From: Ailurus styani
Taxonomy: Eukaryota > Chordata > Mammalia > Carnivora > Ailuridae
Assembly (NCBI GenBank): GCA_002007465.1
Contig: LNAC01000001.1
Location: 4,763,206-4,827,205 of the forward strand
Length of the DNA stretch: 64,000 nt
Direction: 5' to 3'
Shown: piece after piece, positions 23,484 to 35,080 of the stretch
How the letters are laid out: every line of letters begins with the position of its first letter
How positions within the stretch are numbered: the stretch's first letter is position 1
The notes under the pieces: generated by a model
The model's database searches: none
What the model saw: the letters and a program-made list of their open reading frames with translations, nothing else
Told to the model about the DNA's origin: nothing
Made by a program: the position numbers and the translations under genes

Positions 23484-24079
23484 CAAGGGTTAGGAGCCTG
23501 CAAATCACTCTCAAGCACTTCCACGGAGAGCACAAGTTTAAGGGATGCACTTGAGTCGCCAGTCGGTCTAACCTTTCATAGGAAAACCACATTGCAAGGA
23601 GTGTTTCGGCTCCCCTTATCTTGATCAAAAGCAGAAACATGAGAATAATAATGGTTAGAAATTATTCTCATGTGAAATTTGTGCCTTCTTAATAGAAATG
23701 GGCTCTCCAGGTTGAAACCAATGGCATGCAAGGTAGGTGGACAAGCTAAAATATTTTAGGGACTCTCCCCTATGGTTCTAAGGAGTCTGGTGTCAAGGGA
23801 CAGGGCCCAAAGCTGGAGCCTGCTTTCTAGTTCATGTCACTGGTTTGAGGGCTCTAGTGGCCTGATAATGACTATAAGCTTCAGTGAATTCTGCCTCCAG
23901 AATACTTGCTCAGCACTGAAAATTACAGAGAAGTGGGGCTTCATGATTGTACCAGCTGGTGAAGAACAGTCTTTTAACTGCCCGTGTGACTGACTGTGAT
24001 CTGAGACTTGCCTTCATTATAAGCTGGGAGCAAAGAGAACAAGTAACTTTCCCTGTTTTTAATGAGGAATGACTAACAA

Positions 24080-24132
24080 TATTTTTAAAAAAAAAAAAAA
24101 GAAAAAGGAAAAGGAAAAGGAAAAAGAAAAAA
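24080..24132 (+). repeat. A-rich simple repeat, (GGAAAA)n-like
   Basis: A run of A followed by GAAAAAGGAAAAGGAAAAGG. It may be an old retroposon tail, but no body was recognised upstream. Confidence 0.9.
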
Positions 24133-24899
24133 CCCCAAACAACCCTAAGACTCGCCTTGGGCCAGTTCCCAACAGTGTGACTCTGCCCCTTACAGAAGTG
24201 TGACTTGCGGCTGGACTGGACTTGAGCTGCCACATCTGTAAAATGGGCTGTGCATGGGTGACCGGTGCATGAGTCCCCTCGGTGGGGGCCAGACAGGTGC
24301 TGTCTTCTCAAGCTGCCCCTTAGGAAATCAACTTGCCGGGCATTTCTGAATTCTGATCTTGGCGTGCTGTTTAATGAATGCCCAATTAAGGGCAAGTAAG
24401 AGATGACAGGCAGATGACAGGGCCGCCTCCCGTTTCCCAGGAGATGTGGCTGGTGCTAGCCTGTCAGCTGAATCTGGGACGAGTTCTTTCGGCTCAGCGC
24501 GTCCCTTTGTCATTTCAGAGCCACGGGCTGAAGGCATCAGAGGCCGATTTCCCTCCCCACCAGGGTCTCCTCTCAGCATCTACATTACACTTCTCCCCCA
24601 CGGCCTGGAGGACCTTTGTTGTCCAGCTGCTTCCTGATCCCACGAGAACACAGCGCGAAGCTGGGGAGAGCCGAGGGCCCCTCCCGCCTCCTCAAGAACC
24701 AAGAAGCAGCTTTGTGTGAGCGGCTCCCTTCTCCAGCGGCTCCGTTCAGCTCTGCTGCGATACCTCACCTTTCAGGGACTGCCCGGGAGTCAGACGCTTG
24801 GTGGTGGATTTCACAGTTGACCTTGACACCACCCAGCAGCGAAACAGTGGACACGGGCTGAGGGCTGAAATGCACACGAGGGGAGAAGCCGGCTCCTGC

Positions 24900-25620
24900 T
24901 TGCCACGCACGAGGACAGGAGAGCAGACACGTCAAGCGACTCCGGCGGGGACCCGGCAGGCGAGGGGCTCCCACACACCCCCGTTCGCTCTCTGCATCAG
25001 ACAGGGGCCATCCGAGGGATGCAGGAGGCTGGTCTGCTGCCCAGCCGGAGGGCACAGAGCAGCAGGAAGAAACCAGGCTGCCGCCCGTCCTTGTCCCCAG
25101 CCACGGCACGCCGGCCGCGTGTGGTGTGAGGGTGGCGGCTGGCGTGCAGACCCACGCACCGTCACCCGGAAGCCCCCCGACATCTGACTGAGCTTCCTGG
25201 GGTCGCCACGGAAGCACCCTCTACAGATCACAGAGTTGGTATGGGAAGCTACGTCAGGGAAACCAGTTCAAGCAGCTGCCTTGGCGCGAGCACGACGGGG
25301 TGAAAGGAACTACGTGCACGTGGCCCCAGCCCCAGGCATCCGCGCACGCACGTGACGCCCCCGCCGCAGGGGACCTTGTGGGGAGGCCAGGGAAGCGGGC
25401 GGGGAGCAAAGCGCCCCTGGCAGCGGACGCCTCCGGGCATCGTCACGCTCGTTTGGCAGAGTGGCTGTAGGCCAAGGTCACGCCTCCAGCCTTCCCGGGA
25501 GACAGCGCGGCGGGCCCGCCAGACAGAGCGGCAGCCCACGGCCCGGCCCTGGGTGCAGCCGCTGCTCTCCGGGTGAGCCGTGCTTGGGCCGGGCTGTCCA
25601 GCTCCAGAAGGTTATCGGGA
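24900..25620. promoter_or_regulatory. CpG-rich stretch, weak CpG-island candidate
   Basis: GC-rich with frequent CG dinucleotides, for example around 25090-25180 and 25340-25560. No TATA box or clear first-exon donor was identified, and the CpG density is lower than at 47.5-48.6 kb. It may be a weak or methylated island or simply GC-rich intron. Confidence 0.35.
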
Positions 25621-26384
25621 AAGCCCGCGCGGACCCCGTGTCTCCCCCTTTATGCCCACAGCCTGGGAGGGGACGGGCTTAGAGAGAAGGGGCGTGCGAA
25701 GGTGGGATCTTCTACCCGCGGGAAGTGCCCGCAGTTCACCCTGTAAGTTAAGGGTTCCATTGGACTAGTCCTTGGGATTTCTGGGGCTGTAACGTGGGGT
25801 GACCGGATGACATCCGGAGCACCCGGAATTTGAGAAATGGACTGTGAAGGGCACCCGGAAAGCTCTCATCGAGGGCTGGAGCACAGGCTCTACCGGGCCC
25901 TTCCCTGGGATCATGAGCAGGACACTGCCAACGGGGACAGAGGGCCGCAGGGGGCCAGGGAGCTCCACAGAGAGCAGAGCCTTTTCCAGAACTGGGGGGG
26001 CAGGGGGGGCAGCAGAATAACCGAGTGGCCCCCCCCCGCCCAAGGCGCTAAGCAGCATTAGAACTACAATGAGCCTAATGACTTTTTACACTGAGGTAAA
26101 GAAAATACAAACTGCCACTTAGAACAAAGTTTGCAAATGTCAAGTCACATCAAGGGGACTCTGCAGCCCTCTGGCTTTGTGCTGATCTTGTCCTCGGGGC
26201 CACAGCCAGCCAGCACCTGGAAGCCCGGACCCCCGCCGGAGCCAGCTTGGAAAGAGGGAAGGCCAAGGGCAGGGAGAGCCAAGCTGACGTGCGGTCGACG
26301 GAAGGGACACCAGAAGGAGCCCCAGCACTTCGTCTGTTTTTAAGTAGGAGATTCAAATGTGATATTCCTGCGTGGACGCGGTCC

Positions 26385-26890
26385 TCTAACTCAGCGGCTC
26401 AAAACAACCCAAACGCACGCTCTCCCAGCTCTGGTGCTCAGACGTCCTGAACGGCTCTCCCTGGGCTAAAGCTCAAGGGTCAGAAAAGCTGCGCACTTTC
26501 TGGAGGCTCCAGAGAAGGTTCCAGGGACCTCCAGCTCTTTGCCTTTTCTGGCTCCTCACAACCATCTGCAATGGACAGCCTGCTGCCATGTAGCATGACG
26601 TAGTCCCAGGATCGGGGCTGGGGCTCTGGACACCTCTGGGGAACTCATATTCTGCCTCCCACACTGAGATAATCAAACGGTCTGGCAACCGCAACACCTG
26701 CATTGATCCAACGTATCAACATGGTGCATTTCTCCTGCGACGGCCACCTGCGCCGCTTCCCAAGGCTTGTATTTTCCACTCTTCCTTCCACGGTAACGAT
26801 CCTGTCTCCCGGAAGGCGGAATCCACATGGAAGCCACTTTCTGTGTCCTTCATCCCACCTCCTACATCACAGGACCCCCGTTAACATCAG
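26385..26890 (-). mobile_element. LTR relic, MaLR/MLT1-like
   Basis: Contains CAGCGGCTCAAAACAACCCA near the left edge, then GGCTAAAGCTCAAGGGTCAG and GGAGGCTCCAGAGAAGGTTC. At the right are CTGTGTCCTTCATCCCACCT and TAACATCAGAATTATTGATT. The pattern follows the inverted LTR type seen at 21610-22145, but diverged. Confidence 0.5.
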
Positions 26891-26977
26891 AATTATTGAT
26901 TATTGATTATCGTTGACAGCACGTAAAGAACCGCGTCCATTATTGACACGGCACGTTACGTGCTAACTGGTTCAGTC

Positions 26978-27336
26978 CAGGGATCAGCAACCTTGTTCAG
27001 CAGAGAGCAAACAGTAAATAAGTTCGGCTTTGCAGGCCATATGGTCTCGGCTGCAACTACTTGAGTCTGCTGTTTTAGCAAAAATAGCCAAAGGCAAAAA
27101 ATCAAATGAGCAGGGAAATGGCTATGTGCCAATAAAACTTTATTTATGGACACTGAAATCTGACTTCCATAGAATTTGTACGTGTCATGAAATATTCTTC
27201 CTTTGACTTTTTGTTTCCAACCATTTAAAAATGTAACAACGAAGCTTGTGGGTTGCAAACCACCACCACCACCAGCAGCAGCAGCAGCAGGACCACTTTG
27301 GCCCAGAGATTAGGGTTTGCCAACCCACGGTTTAGA
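26978..27336 (+). mobile_element. hAT-type MITE, near full length, with an internal trinucleotide expansion
   Basis: Starts CAGGGATCAGCAACCTTGTT and ends near GGTTTGCCAACCCACGGTTT, so inverted ends are visible. Inside are GCAGGCCATATGGTCTCGGC, GCCAATAAAACTTTATTTAT and ACCATTTAAAAATGTAACAA, all typical of the family. A CAC/CAG trinucleotide tract at about 27260-27291 interrupts the 3' part. No transposase is encoded. Confidence 0.8.
27260..27291 (+). repeat. (CAC)n(CAG)n trinucleotide repeat
   Basis: About five CAC/ACC units followed directly by about six CAG units, inside the hAT-type element. On the DOCK1 transcript strand it reads CTG then GTG. Confidence 0.95.
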
Positions 27337-27719
27337 AAATTATGTTTGGCCCACTTCCCACTGTCCCACTGTCACCCATTCATTCTTTATCAAGACTGCA
27401 CGCCCACACTGTGCCGGGGTCTGAGAGGGTCGGGAAGGGGTGATGGGCTGGATCTGGGGTCCGGGGAGAACGACTAGGCGGAGCAACAGGACAGAAGGCG
27501 GGGCCACGTCCGCAGTGTTTATGGAGGTGGGCAGTGCACTCGGAGGGCCCCTGGAGGACTGAGACCCTGGTTGCAGGCTTTGGCACCCCGAATGTCAGCA
27601 AGGTCTTGGGTCCGAGAAAAGTCAATGGTGGGATGTATATCTGGAACAGGATCTGAGTCCATGTATAAAAAATCCTTGAGAATGGATAAGAGTACAAGTA
27701 AGAGAGATGTTAGAATAAG

Positions 27720-27855
27720 AGGAAGGAAGGGAGGGAGGGAGGGAAAGAGAAAGAGAGAAAGAGAGAAAGAGAGAGAGAAAGAGAGAAAGAGAGAAAGAGA
27801 GAGAGAAAGAAAGAGAGAGAGAAAGAGAGAAAGAGAAAGAGAGAGAGAAAGAAAG
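27720..27855 (+). repeat. Polypurine (GAAA/GA)n tract
   Basis: About 135 bases that are essentially all purine, built of GAAAGAGA and GGGAGGGAGG units. This is the upstream arm of a larger purine-rich region that includes the gap at 27996-28274. Confidence 0.97.
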
Positions 27856-27995
27856 CCAGCCGGCCAAGCACAGAGACTTGGGAAACTCCAGCAGTTGTTC
27901 TGGGCAGAAGGGGACGAACGTGTGACAGAGACTGCAAGAGAGAGGACAGAAGGGGTTGGGAGAGGATGCAGGGGAGGGGAGGGGAAAAGAGGGAA

Positions 27996-28274
27996 NNNNN
28001 NNNNNNNNNNNNNNNNNNNNNNNNNNNNNNNNNNNNNNNNNNNNNNNNNNNNNNNNNNNNNNNNNNNNNNNNNNNNNNNNNNNNNNNNNNNNNNNNNNNN
28101 NNNNNNNNNNNNNNNNNNNNNNNNNNNNNNNNNNNNNNNNNNNNNNNNNNNNNNNNNNNNNNNNNNNNNNNNNNNNNNNNNNNNNNNNNNNNNNNNNNNN
28201 NNNNNNNNNNNNNNNNNNNNNNNNNNNNNNNNNNNNNNNNNNNNNNNNNNNNNNNNNNNNNNNNNNNNNNNNNN
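27996..28274. other. Assembly gap (279 N)
   Basis: Unresolved bases between G/A-rich flanks (GGGGAGGGGAGGGGAAAAGA on the left, GGTGGTGGGAGGAGAGGAAG on the right). The gap almost certainly consists of more polypurine repeat. Open frames drawn across it are not meaningful. Confidence 0.99.
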
Positions 28275-28395
28275 GGTGGTGGGAGGAGAGGAAGGGGAGG
28301 GACTGGGAGGGGAGGGAGGAGGGGAGACAGGAGAGAAGGGGAGGAACCGGGAGGGGGGAATAGAGGGAGGGGAAAGAGAGGGGAGAGGAGCAGGG
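28275..28395 (+). repeat. (GGGGA)n-like polypurine tract
   Basis: About 120 bases that are almost all purine with many runs of three or four guanines, continuing the tract left of the gap. It has multiple G-quadruplex-capable clusters. Confidence 0.95.
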
Positions 28396-28399
28396 TTCC

Positions 28400-30640
28400 T
28401 CGGGGCTGGGCCGGGGGCTGACTCATCTCCACACCAGCAGGGGCCACTCCGTGAGCACGTCTAGAACAGGTGATCGCCAACGGCACACCGGAGCCCGAGT
28501 TTGAACCCGGCCCCTGACATCTGTGTTCTCTTCCTTTCGGCTGAGCTTCCCCCTGCAGGTCCCGGTGTTGGGCTCCTTACACCCGCTGCTCACCCCCCCC
28601 GCCTTGGGCCCACTCCTCACATTGCCTCTGGCTCACACCCCTAGCCCACTCGGTGGCTCTGACCTCGCTTCCCGTCCTCCAACCCGCTCCATGGTGTCCG
28701 ATCCGATGCCATCAAAGCCGACGTGATCCCAGGCACGTGGCCGCGCGGGAGGGAGCCCCGGGCCTGTCGTGCCACTTACACAACTGCGCTCTGGCGGCAC
28801 GAGCCCTGTGTGTCCACAGCCCCAGCCTTCCCAGCCAGACTTCTGGAAAGGCTCAAAATAGATTATTAAAAAAAAAAAAAAAACCACGAACCCCACATCT
28901 GCCTCTGCTCTTCCTGCCAGATTCCTTCTCTCTCTCTCTCTCTCTTTAAATGACCCCTTTATTTCTTCCCTGAACTTCTCCTAATCCTATGGATCTGTGC
29001 TAAAGAGGGGAGGTGGTCCATCAAAGCGTGGGTCTGCAGCCCCAGAATCTTCTGCTCAGATGCTCCTGGGAAGCAGAAGGAGACAGGAACCGAGGAAGAT
29101 ACGGGAGCACGGGCGAGGCGCAGAAGGATGCTAGCTGCTGGCTCTTCTACTCTTGAACAAAAGCCCGACTCCACCGCCTGTGAACAGGAATGACTGTGGT
29201 TCCACCTCATGGGTTTGACTTCAGACTCAATGAGACCCAAGGCAAGGGGACGGGTTAGCATCCTCACTTCCCCTTTGCCTAGGAGTCCATGAGGCTGGGA
29301 GGAGGGGAGCAATAGCGAGGACGGAGGGGAACCACGCAAGCCATGGAGCCAAGACTGGAGTCCGTCTGCTTCCAAGTCCATGTTCTTTAGACATAACTAA
29401 GAACGCTGTGCAGACCCAAGGCCATGCTCTGCTCAGCTCTGCTCTGCTCCGGAGAGCCCGGCGGTGATAATCTGAAGGCCGCCTGCCCACCTGACCAGGG
29501 TTAGAGGGGCCCAGGCATTGCTTGGGCTGAAGGGAAGGGAGGATTCCTTTGTTCCGTGGAGCTCTGTCACATTCACCAACATGACAGTTTCATTTTCCAT
29601 GCTACTCCACGTCTTACCACCCGAATGCGGCCTGGCGACAGTGCGCATTGACTTTGCTATTAACGGAAGCAATTGGGTGATCATGGGCTAATGATCGTCT
29701 ACCTTCTTAATGCTAAGCGACTTATTACCCATAAACACACAGAGAAAGTGCTCCGGGAAGCTCCCGCCAGCCGAACACACGCAAGTTGAGCTTCTTAATT
29801 GAAAATATAATCTGTATTGGGGAGATTAAAATATATTGGATTCATTTTGGCTCTATTCTTCCCTATTGTCCCACATACATTTTCTTTATGCTACACAATC
29901 AAATTAGTTCCCCTGCTACGGAAATTATTTCCACACAATAAATCAATTTTATGGTGAAGCTATGACTGAATGTCCTATTTAAAGGAAAAGCAAATCAGGG
30001 ATGGAAACAATTTTCTTACTGATGTGATCAGTGTTCGTGCCACATGCTTTTGGCGATCTCTATTGGTCTTATCCCTTTCCGTTTCTCAGTTCTCCTTCCC
30101 TCCCCTCCATCGCCCCTGGGGAAGCTCCGGTTTTGTGGGTGGAGAGGAGGCAGGAGGGAGCAAGCCCGAGAGGGGAAGCCCCGGCAAGGCCGCGGCAGCA
30201 CCCCAGCGCCTGGTGGAGGGACAGCCCATTCTCCTCTCCCAGGACGCCAACCCCACCTCCCTGCCAGGAGCGACACGGCCACCAGCCGCTCCCCTGCCCT
30301 GGCCGTATCTGTTTCCTATCCCTGATGCTGTGCCATCTCGCCGTCCGCTTGCTGGATGATCGTCTGAGCCCGTGCCCGAGCAGAAGGCAACCTCCGAAGA
30401 CAAGGGCCCCGTCGGTCTCATTCAGCATCAGATGCCCATGTCTGCAAAGGGCCCGGCACAAATGTACGTAAATCGTCCAAACACCTTACCAACTGAGACG
30501 ATGCCACCGTCTTAAGTTCAAAGTATGGTGAGTTTCATTCTAGCTGGAAGGTGTAGGGAGGGAAGGTCTTTATCGAAGGTGGCGTTGGGGGCTTGATCCG
30601 AGACCTCAACTCGTAGGATGAACACAGTGCTAGGCCCCAC
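28400..30640. other. Intronic sequence with no gene recognised; contains an AT-rich candidate conserved element
   Basis: Holds an A run at 28866-28882, a CT run at 28926-28946, and unique sequence. At 29690-30010 the base composition switches to AT-rich with homeobox-like TTAATTG and TAATCTGTATT motifs. The rest is GC-rich and unremarkable. Confidence 0.5.
28926..28946 (+). repeat. (CT)n microsatellite
   Basis: About ten uninterrupted CT units. Confidence 0.95.
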
Positions 30641-30644
30641 TGAC

Positions 30645-30995
30645 CTTTATTCGAGGCTTCCCATTTGCAGGGCCTTTGCAAATGCTGTTCCCTCTCCCTG
30701 GAGGGCCTCCGCTTCCTGCCTTGAAACTCCTGGCTAGCTTCTTCCACTGCTTCCATTTCCAGCCTTCCCAGACCCACTCATCCCTCATGACATGCTCCTA
30801 CGGACCCACATGCCTCCCGGTCAGAAGGCAGGGTCGTATCGGTCAGTACATGTTCTCTCCTCTGGCAGTCTGAGCAACGTCCTGCCTCTCCGCCGGGACT
30901 CTCAGCTCGCTGACAGCAGGCTCCGCATCTGCTTTTGCTCACATTTATCCCCAGCAGCTAGCACTCCACACAGCCCTTAGTAGGCACACAGTAAA
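30645..30995 (+). mobile_element. L2 LINE 3'-end relic
   Basis: Sense-strand L2 end: GCAGGGCCTTTGCAAATGCT, GTTCCCTCTCCCTGGAGGGC, TCATCCCTCATGACATGCTC, then GCAGCTAGCACTCCACACAG and AGTAGGCACACAGTAAACCC. Ancient, non-coding. Confidence 0.8.
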
Positions 30996-30999
30996 CCCT

Positions 31000-32880
31000 C
31001 AAGCGGAGCAAGGATAAACACACGTTGCCATGAAAATGATCCCTAAGCTCATTCACTTGAAATCCGAATGTTGCTGAATCGAGCACGTCACTTTCCGGTT
31101 GTGTCCTTATGTACATTTCTAGTTAAGGGGGGAAAAGAGAAGGTGAGTAACCGCTGAGCAGGGTCTGTGCCCCAGTCGCGCGGCCCACAGAGACCCCGCC
31201 TTCAATCCACGGGCTCGGATGGAAGGCACGTGCTGTGCCCCTTGCCCTGGAGCACAGGCAAGGCCGAGCCACGGAGGGCGGGAACAGCAACCCATTCCCC
31301 GGGGTGACCGCCGAGTCCGTCGCAGCAAGGTGGCTGCTGCTGTCCAAACACTTCGGGGTGTCCACGGAAGAGCTCTCGGGGTCCTCCAGTAACACACAGA
31401 GTGGGAAAGGCACCCCCGGCCGCACGTGAGCCCAGAATACGCGGGCACGTTCTGCAAGGAACGTTCTGCAATATGCAGCAAGTTTGCAAGGCTTACTGCA
31501 AGATTCCCAGAGCCTGCCAAATTTATTCCCTCCACGGCCCGAACCCGTGAGATGGCTCCAGGACACGTCACCATGTTAACTGCCAACCAGGAAGCCGCAG
31601 CACGAGGAGGCGCTGGTGAACGACCTTCCTGAGAGCACCCATGAGTGGATTTGATCGAGAGCCCACAGCGCCTGCTCTGGCAACGTGTGTCCTCCGTATG
31701 GCTCCGTCCATTCCTTAATCATTTGTCACAGCTGCTGCTGAGAGGAGCCGTGCCCCGTGCGTGCAGCAAGACGCTGGGCCGGGGCTTGGACGTGTGAGAG
31801 TCACCTCTGTGAACGCCGCGAGCAACCAAAGAGTGGAAAGTCTGCATGACTTCAACAAATCAAAAGATTCCACATTATATGAATTTTAGGGGAAAAAATA
31901 CCATTGCAATGCTTCCTTTTCTGTAAAAGATTATAGTGGACTAAGCCTTTCTCTCCTGGCTGAAACGCGGATGCCCAGAGAACGCACGAGAAGAGCAGGG
32001 TTGTTTTTAACTTGGGATTCTTGAATAAGCACTCGGCGCGTGTCACTGCACCGGTACCCACAGGCTTATACAAAAATACACATCTAATGAGGTCACAGAG
32101 TTAAGACTGAAATGGCTGAAATACATAGTGTGGGCCCAGAAAAACTGTCAGCAAAGTCTCAAAATAGCTTTACTAAGGTCTGTCAAATGTTGGGAAATCA
32201 TCCAGGAAAAGGATACAAGAACGTACACAGAAGCTTCGACTCGTTTTAGCTAATGACAGCAGTGAACAAGACTGAAGTGCAACGTTTCCTTATTGAAGGG
32301 GAATTTCTGTGTTCCAGGCTGATGTGTTTTTCATGGCCTAGCTGGGGGTGGGCAGGGGTCTTTGCTCTTGGTCCGGGGGTGGGGGTGGGGGTAGGTATTT
32401 CCAAGTCGTTCCGCACGTGTGCCACACAGGTGCACGGGGGCAGGGCTGGGGGAAGGGGTGAGCTGCAGGCGGAGAGCGGCTCCCCATCTCTGCTCCGGCT
32501 TCTCTGGGGGACGACGCTATGTCCCAGGTCCACCTTCAGTTACTCTGTTACCACTGTCCTTAGGAGCTAATAGTCATCCTTCTTGGCGCAAATCACCCAT
32601 GGTCCAAAAAAAATAAGCCCAAGGTGTCACAAAAATAACAACTCAGACACAGTACTTTCAAATATGAAAAAGAGAGAAGAAAGGAAGCAAATCTTTTCAG
32701 TTTTAATGCTCTATTCAAAATGAGTCAAAGAAACAAAACCAAACAGAACACAGATGGCTTTTCCTTTCTCTCAACATGATCTGGAGCTCTAAAAACAAGA
32801 ATCCCATAATACCTCCCACCTTCTAACCAATATTGTGGAGTTCTACCATGGGATCCATAGAGTCTGTGATTTGCCTTTCC
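31000..32880. other. Intronic sequence, no gene recognised
   Basis: Moderately GC-rich unique sequence. A G-run cluster at about 32371-32395 (GGGGGTGGGGGTGGGGGTAG) is quadruplex-capable. The open frames on the minus strand at 31119-31586 show no recognised domain. Confidence 0.55.
32371..32395 (+). other. G-quadruplex-capable (GGGGGT)n cluster
   Basis: Runs of five guanines separated by single T bases. No gene element is adjacent. Confidence 0.5.
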
Positions 32881-32889
32881 CCCAAATTC

Positions 32890-33045
32890 TAAGTAAGAGG
32901 GTTTACTCTAATGACCTCGTTCTAACTTTAATTATCACTGTAAAGGCCTTATGTCCAAATACAGCCACGTTCCAGAGGTACCGGGGATTAGGACTTCAAC
33001 AAAGGAATTTGGGAGGAGAGCACATAACTGATCCCATAACAGGTT
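32890..33045 (-). mobile_element. MLT1 LTR fragment
   Basis: Reads as inverted MLT1 5' end: CAAATACAGCCACGTTCCAG, AGGTACCGGGGATTAGGACT, and the end AACTGATCCCATAACAG. The rest of the LTR is absent or too diverged. Confidence 0.75.
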
Positions 33046-33399
33046 CATTCCCAAGGACTCTTTCACATCGACTTTTAGGAGACCATGGACAGGCTCCCCG
33101 TGATGTTCCTACGAGGATGTGTAGTGTTATTTTTCTTTGCCAACATTCCACACCACCTCACTTCATTCCTCTCACGGAGGGGAGGACAGCTCTCCACTGT
33201 GCCAGACGGATAACCCCAAGGGGCGGAAGGGAAAAGGAGCTGGCCCAGGAAGTACCCATGGCCCGGGACCAGCTAGGGAGGGCCCAGGGGCTTGTGTCAT
33301 GGCTGGCACTGCTCACATCCTATGTAGTCACTGTTTCACAACCACAACTGTCTACCCTGTTCACCTGTGTCTGTCTGCCCATCTGAATGCAAGTGTCTT

Positions 33400-33592
33400 T
33401 TTTTTTTAAGATTTTTTATTTATTTATTTGACACAGAGAGAGAGAGATATCACAAGTAGGCAGAGAGGCAGGCAGAGAATGCAGGCTCCCTGCTGAGCAG
33501 AGAACCCGATGTGGGCCTCGATCCCAGGACCCTGAGATCATGACCTGAGCCGAAAGCAGAGGCTTTAACCCACTGAGCCACCCAGGTGCCCC
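33400..33592 (-). mobile_element. CanSINE with perfect 15-bp target-site duplication
   Basis: Reversed: starts with the T-rich tail complement and ends GGCTCAGTGGG...complement, here CACTGAGCCACCCAGGTGCC at 33571-33590. The target GAATGCAAGTGTCTT flanks it exactly at about 33385-33399 and 33593-33607. It is transcribed in the same direction as DOCK1. The intact duplication and low divergence indicate a young insertion. Confidence 0.96.
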
Positions 33593-33783
33593 GAATGCAA
33601 GTGTCTTGAAAGTAGAGCCCAACTAGTTCATCTCTGGATCCCAATGCACAAAGGAGAGACACAACACACGCACTGTGAACACAACACAGCTCTCCAGTGT
33701 GCGTACTCATAAGTGCTCGTGCTGAGCCAGCCCTAGGAGGGGCGAGCCGGGCCGGGGCTCACACATAAAGGGACTTCCACGTG

Positions 33784-33800
33784 AGACAGACAGACAGACA
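33784..33800 (+). repeat. (GACA)n short tandem repeat
   Basis: About four GACA units. Confidence 0.9.
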
Positions 33801-34153
33801 AGGTTCCTGCGCCCAAAGCCATTTCCAAAAGAGGACTGTGGGGAGACTTTGAAAACCAGCCTCCCTCATATGCTTCTGGGCCCAGGTGGCCCCTCTCAAT
33901 TTGAAAGCAAGAGGATTTAATCATATCACGATTCCCAGTTTTCAACAGAAACCAAACAGAGACCAGAACACGTGTGGCTTTGCCTGCATACACCACATAT
34001 TCAAAATTTCTTACAGAGACAGCAGCTTTGGAGCCAGAGAACATTCAAAATAACTCACAACTGAACGAAACCCATTTATAATGGAAGTTGCTAAAGTTGT
34101 TTTGGACTTTCCTCAACACCGATGTGATGCTCATCTCAGAAATTAATAGGTGA

Positions 34154-34364
34154 CAGGCACCTGGGTGGCTCAGTGGGTTGAGCGACTGCCTTCGGCTCAG
34201 GTCATGATCCTGGAGTCCTGGGATCGAGTCCCGCACTGGGCTCCCTGCTCAGCAGGGACTCTGCTTCTCCCTCTGATCCTCCCCCTACTCACACTTGCTC
34301 TCTCTCATTCTTTCCCTCAAATAAACAAATAAAATCATTAAAAAAATAATAAAGTATAAAAGAA
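34154..34364 (+). mobile_element. CanSINE, first of two inserted at the same target
   Basis: Starts near CAGGCACCTGGGTGGCTCAG and ends in an A/T-rich tail at about 34320-34364. The flanking AGAAATTAATAGGTGA (34138-34153) resembles AGAAATTAGCAGGTA at 34365-34379, which looks like its target duplication after mutation. Confidence 0.93.
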
Positions 34365-34379
34365 AGAAATTAGCAGGTA

Positions 34380-34567
34380 GGGACACCTGGATGGCTCAGT
34401 CAGTTGAGCATCTGCCTTCACCTCAGGTCATGATCCCAGGGTCCTGAAACTGAGTCCCGCATCGGGCTCCTTGCTCAGCACGGGGCCTGTTTCTCCCTCT
34501 GTCTGCCACTCCCCCTGCTTGTGATAGCTCTCTCTCTGATAAATAAATAGATATAATTTAAAAAAAT
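34380..34567 (+). mobile_element. CanSINE, second insertion at the same target
   Basis: Starts GGGACACCTGGATGGCTCAG. The exact 15-bp target AGAAATTAGCAGGTA is present at 34365-34379 and 34568-34582. Together with the first SINE it gives three copies of one target sequence. Confidence 0.94.
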
Positions 34568-35080
34568 AGAAATTAGCAGGTAAAGCTTACCCACAGCTCA
34601 CCCAGAGCCCACCCCAAGGAACCATCTTTCATTTTCAAGTGGCTGTTGGCTTTGGCCCTTTGTTACTCTTTTTTCCTTTCTTTACCTCATCATGAGAAAA
34701 ATGACCTCTCAAAGCAAACACACACACGTCCCCACAATCTCACCAACTCCACACATTCCCACTCCAAAGGAAAGCATTTCTATGGTGTGCCCTGTCTTGT
34801 TTTTAGGATCTGCTAAAAATAGTCATCAGTACAATAACCCAGGTCTCTGAAGGAATTTCAGGTCGTGAGCAGACTCATCAACCGAAGTGTAAAAACAGGT
34901 GTGTGCAAGATGCTTCTAACTCAAGAGAAATATTTCCAGTTTCAGTATTTGTGGGCATGAAAAGTCGTTCTTTGAAGGGTGCAAGGTTTCGAAAACTACC
35001 ACAAAAAATTTGTTGCACACCAAGACTTCCCAAAAGTAATCAACGGTGTACATCACAAGGAGCTGCTATACAAAAATAAC

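Noticed and set aside
27571..28464. 297-codon open frame
   Set aside because: It runs through the polypurine repeat and 279 N, so most of the frame is undefined or simple repeat.
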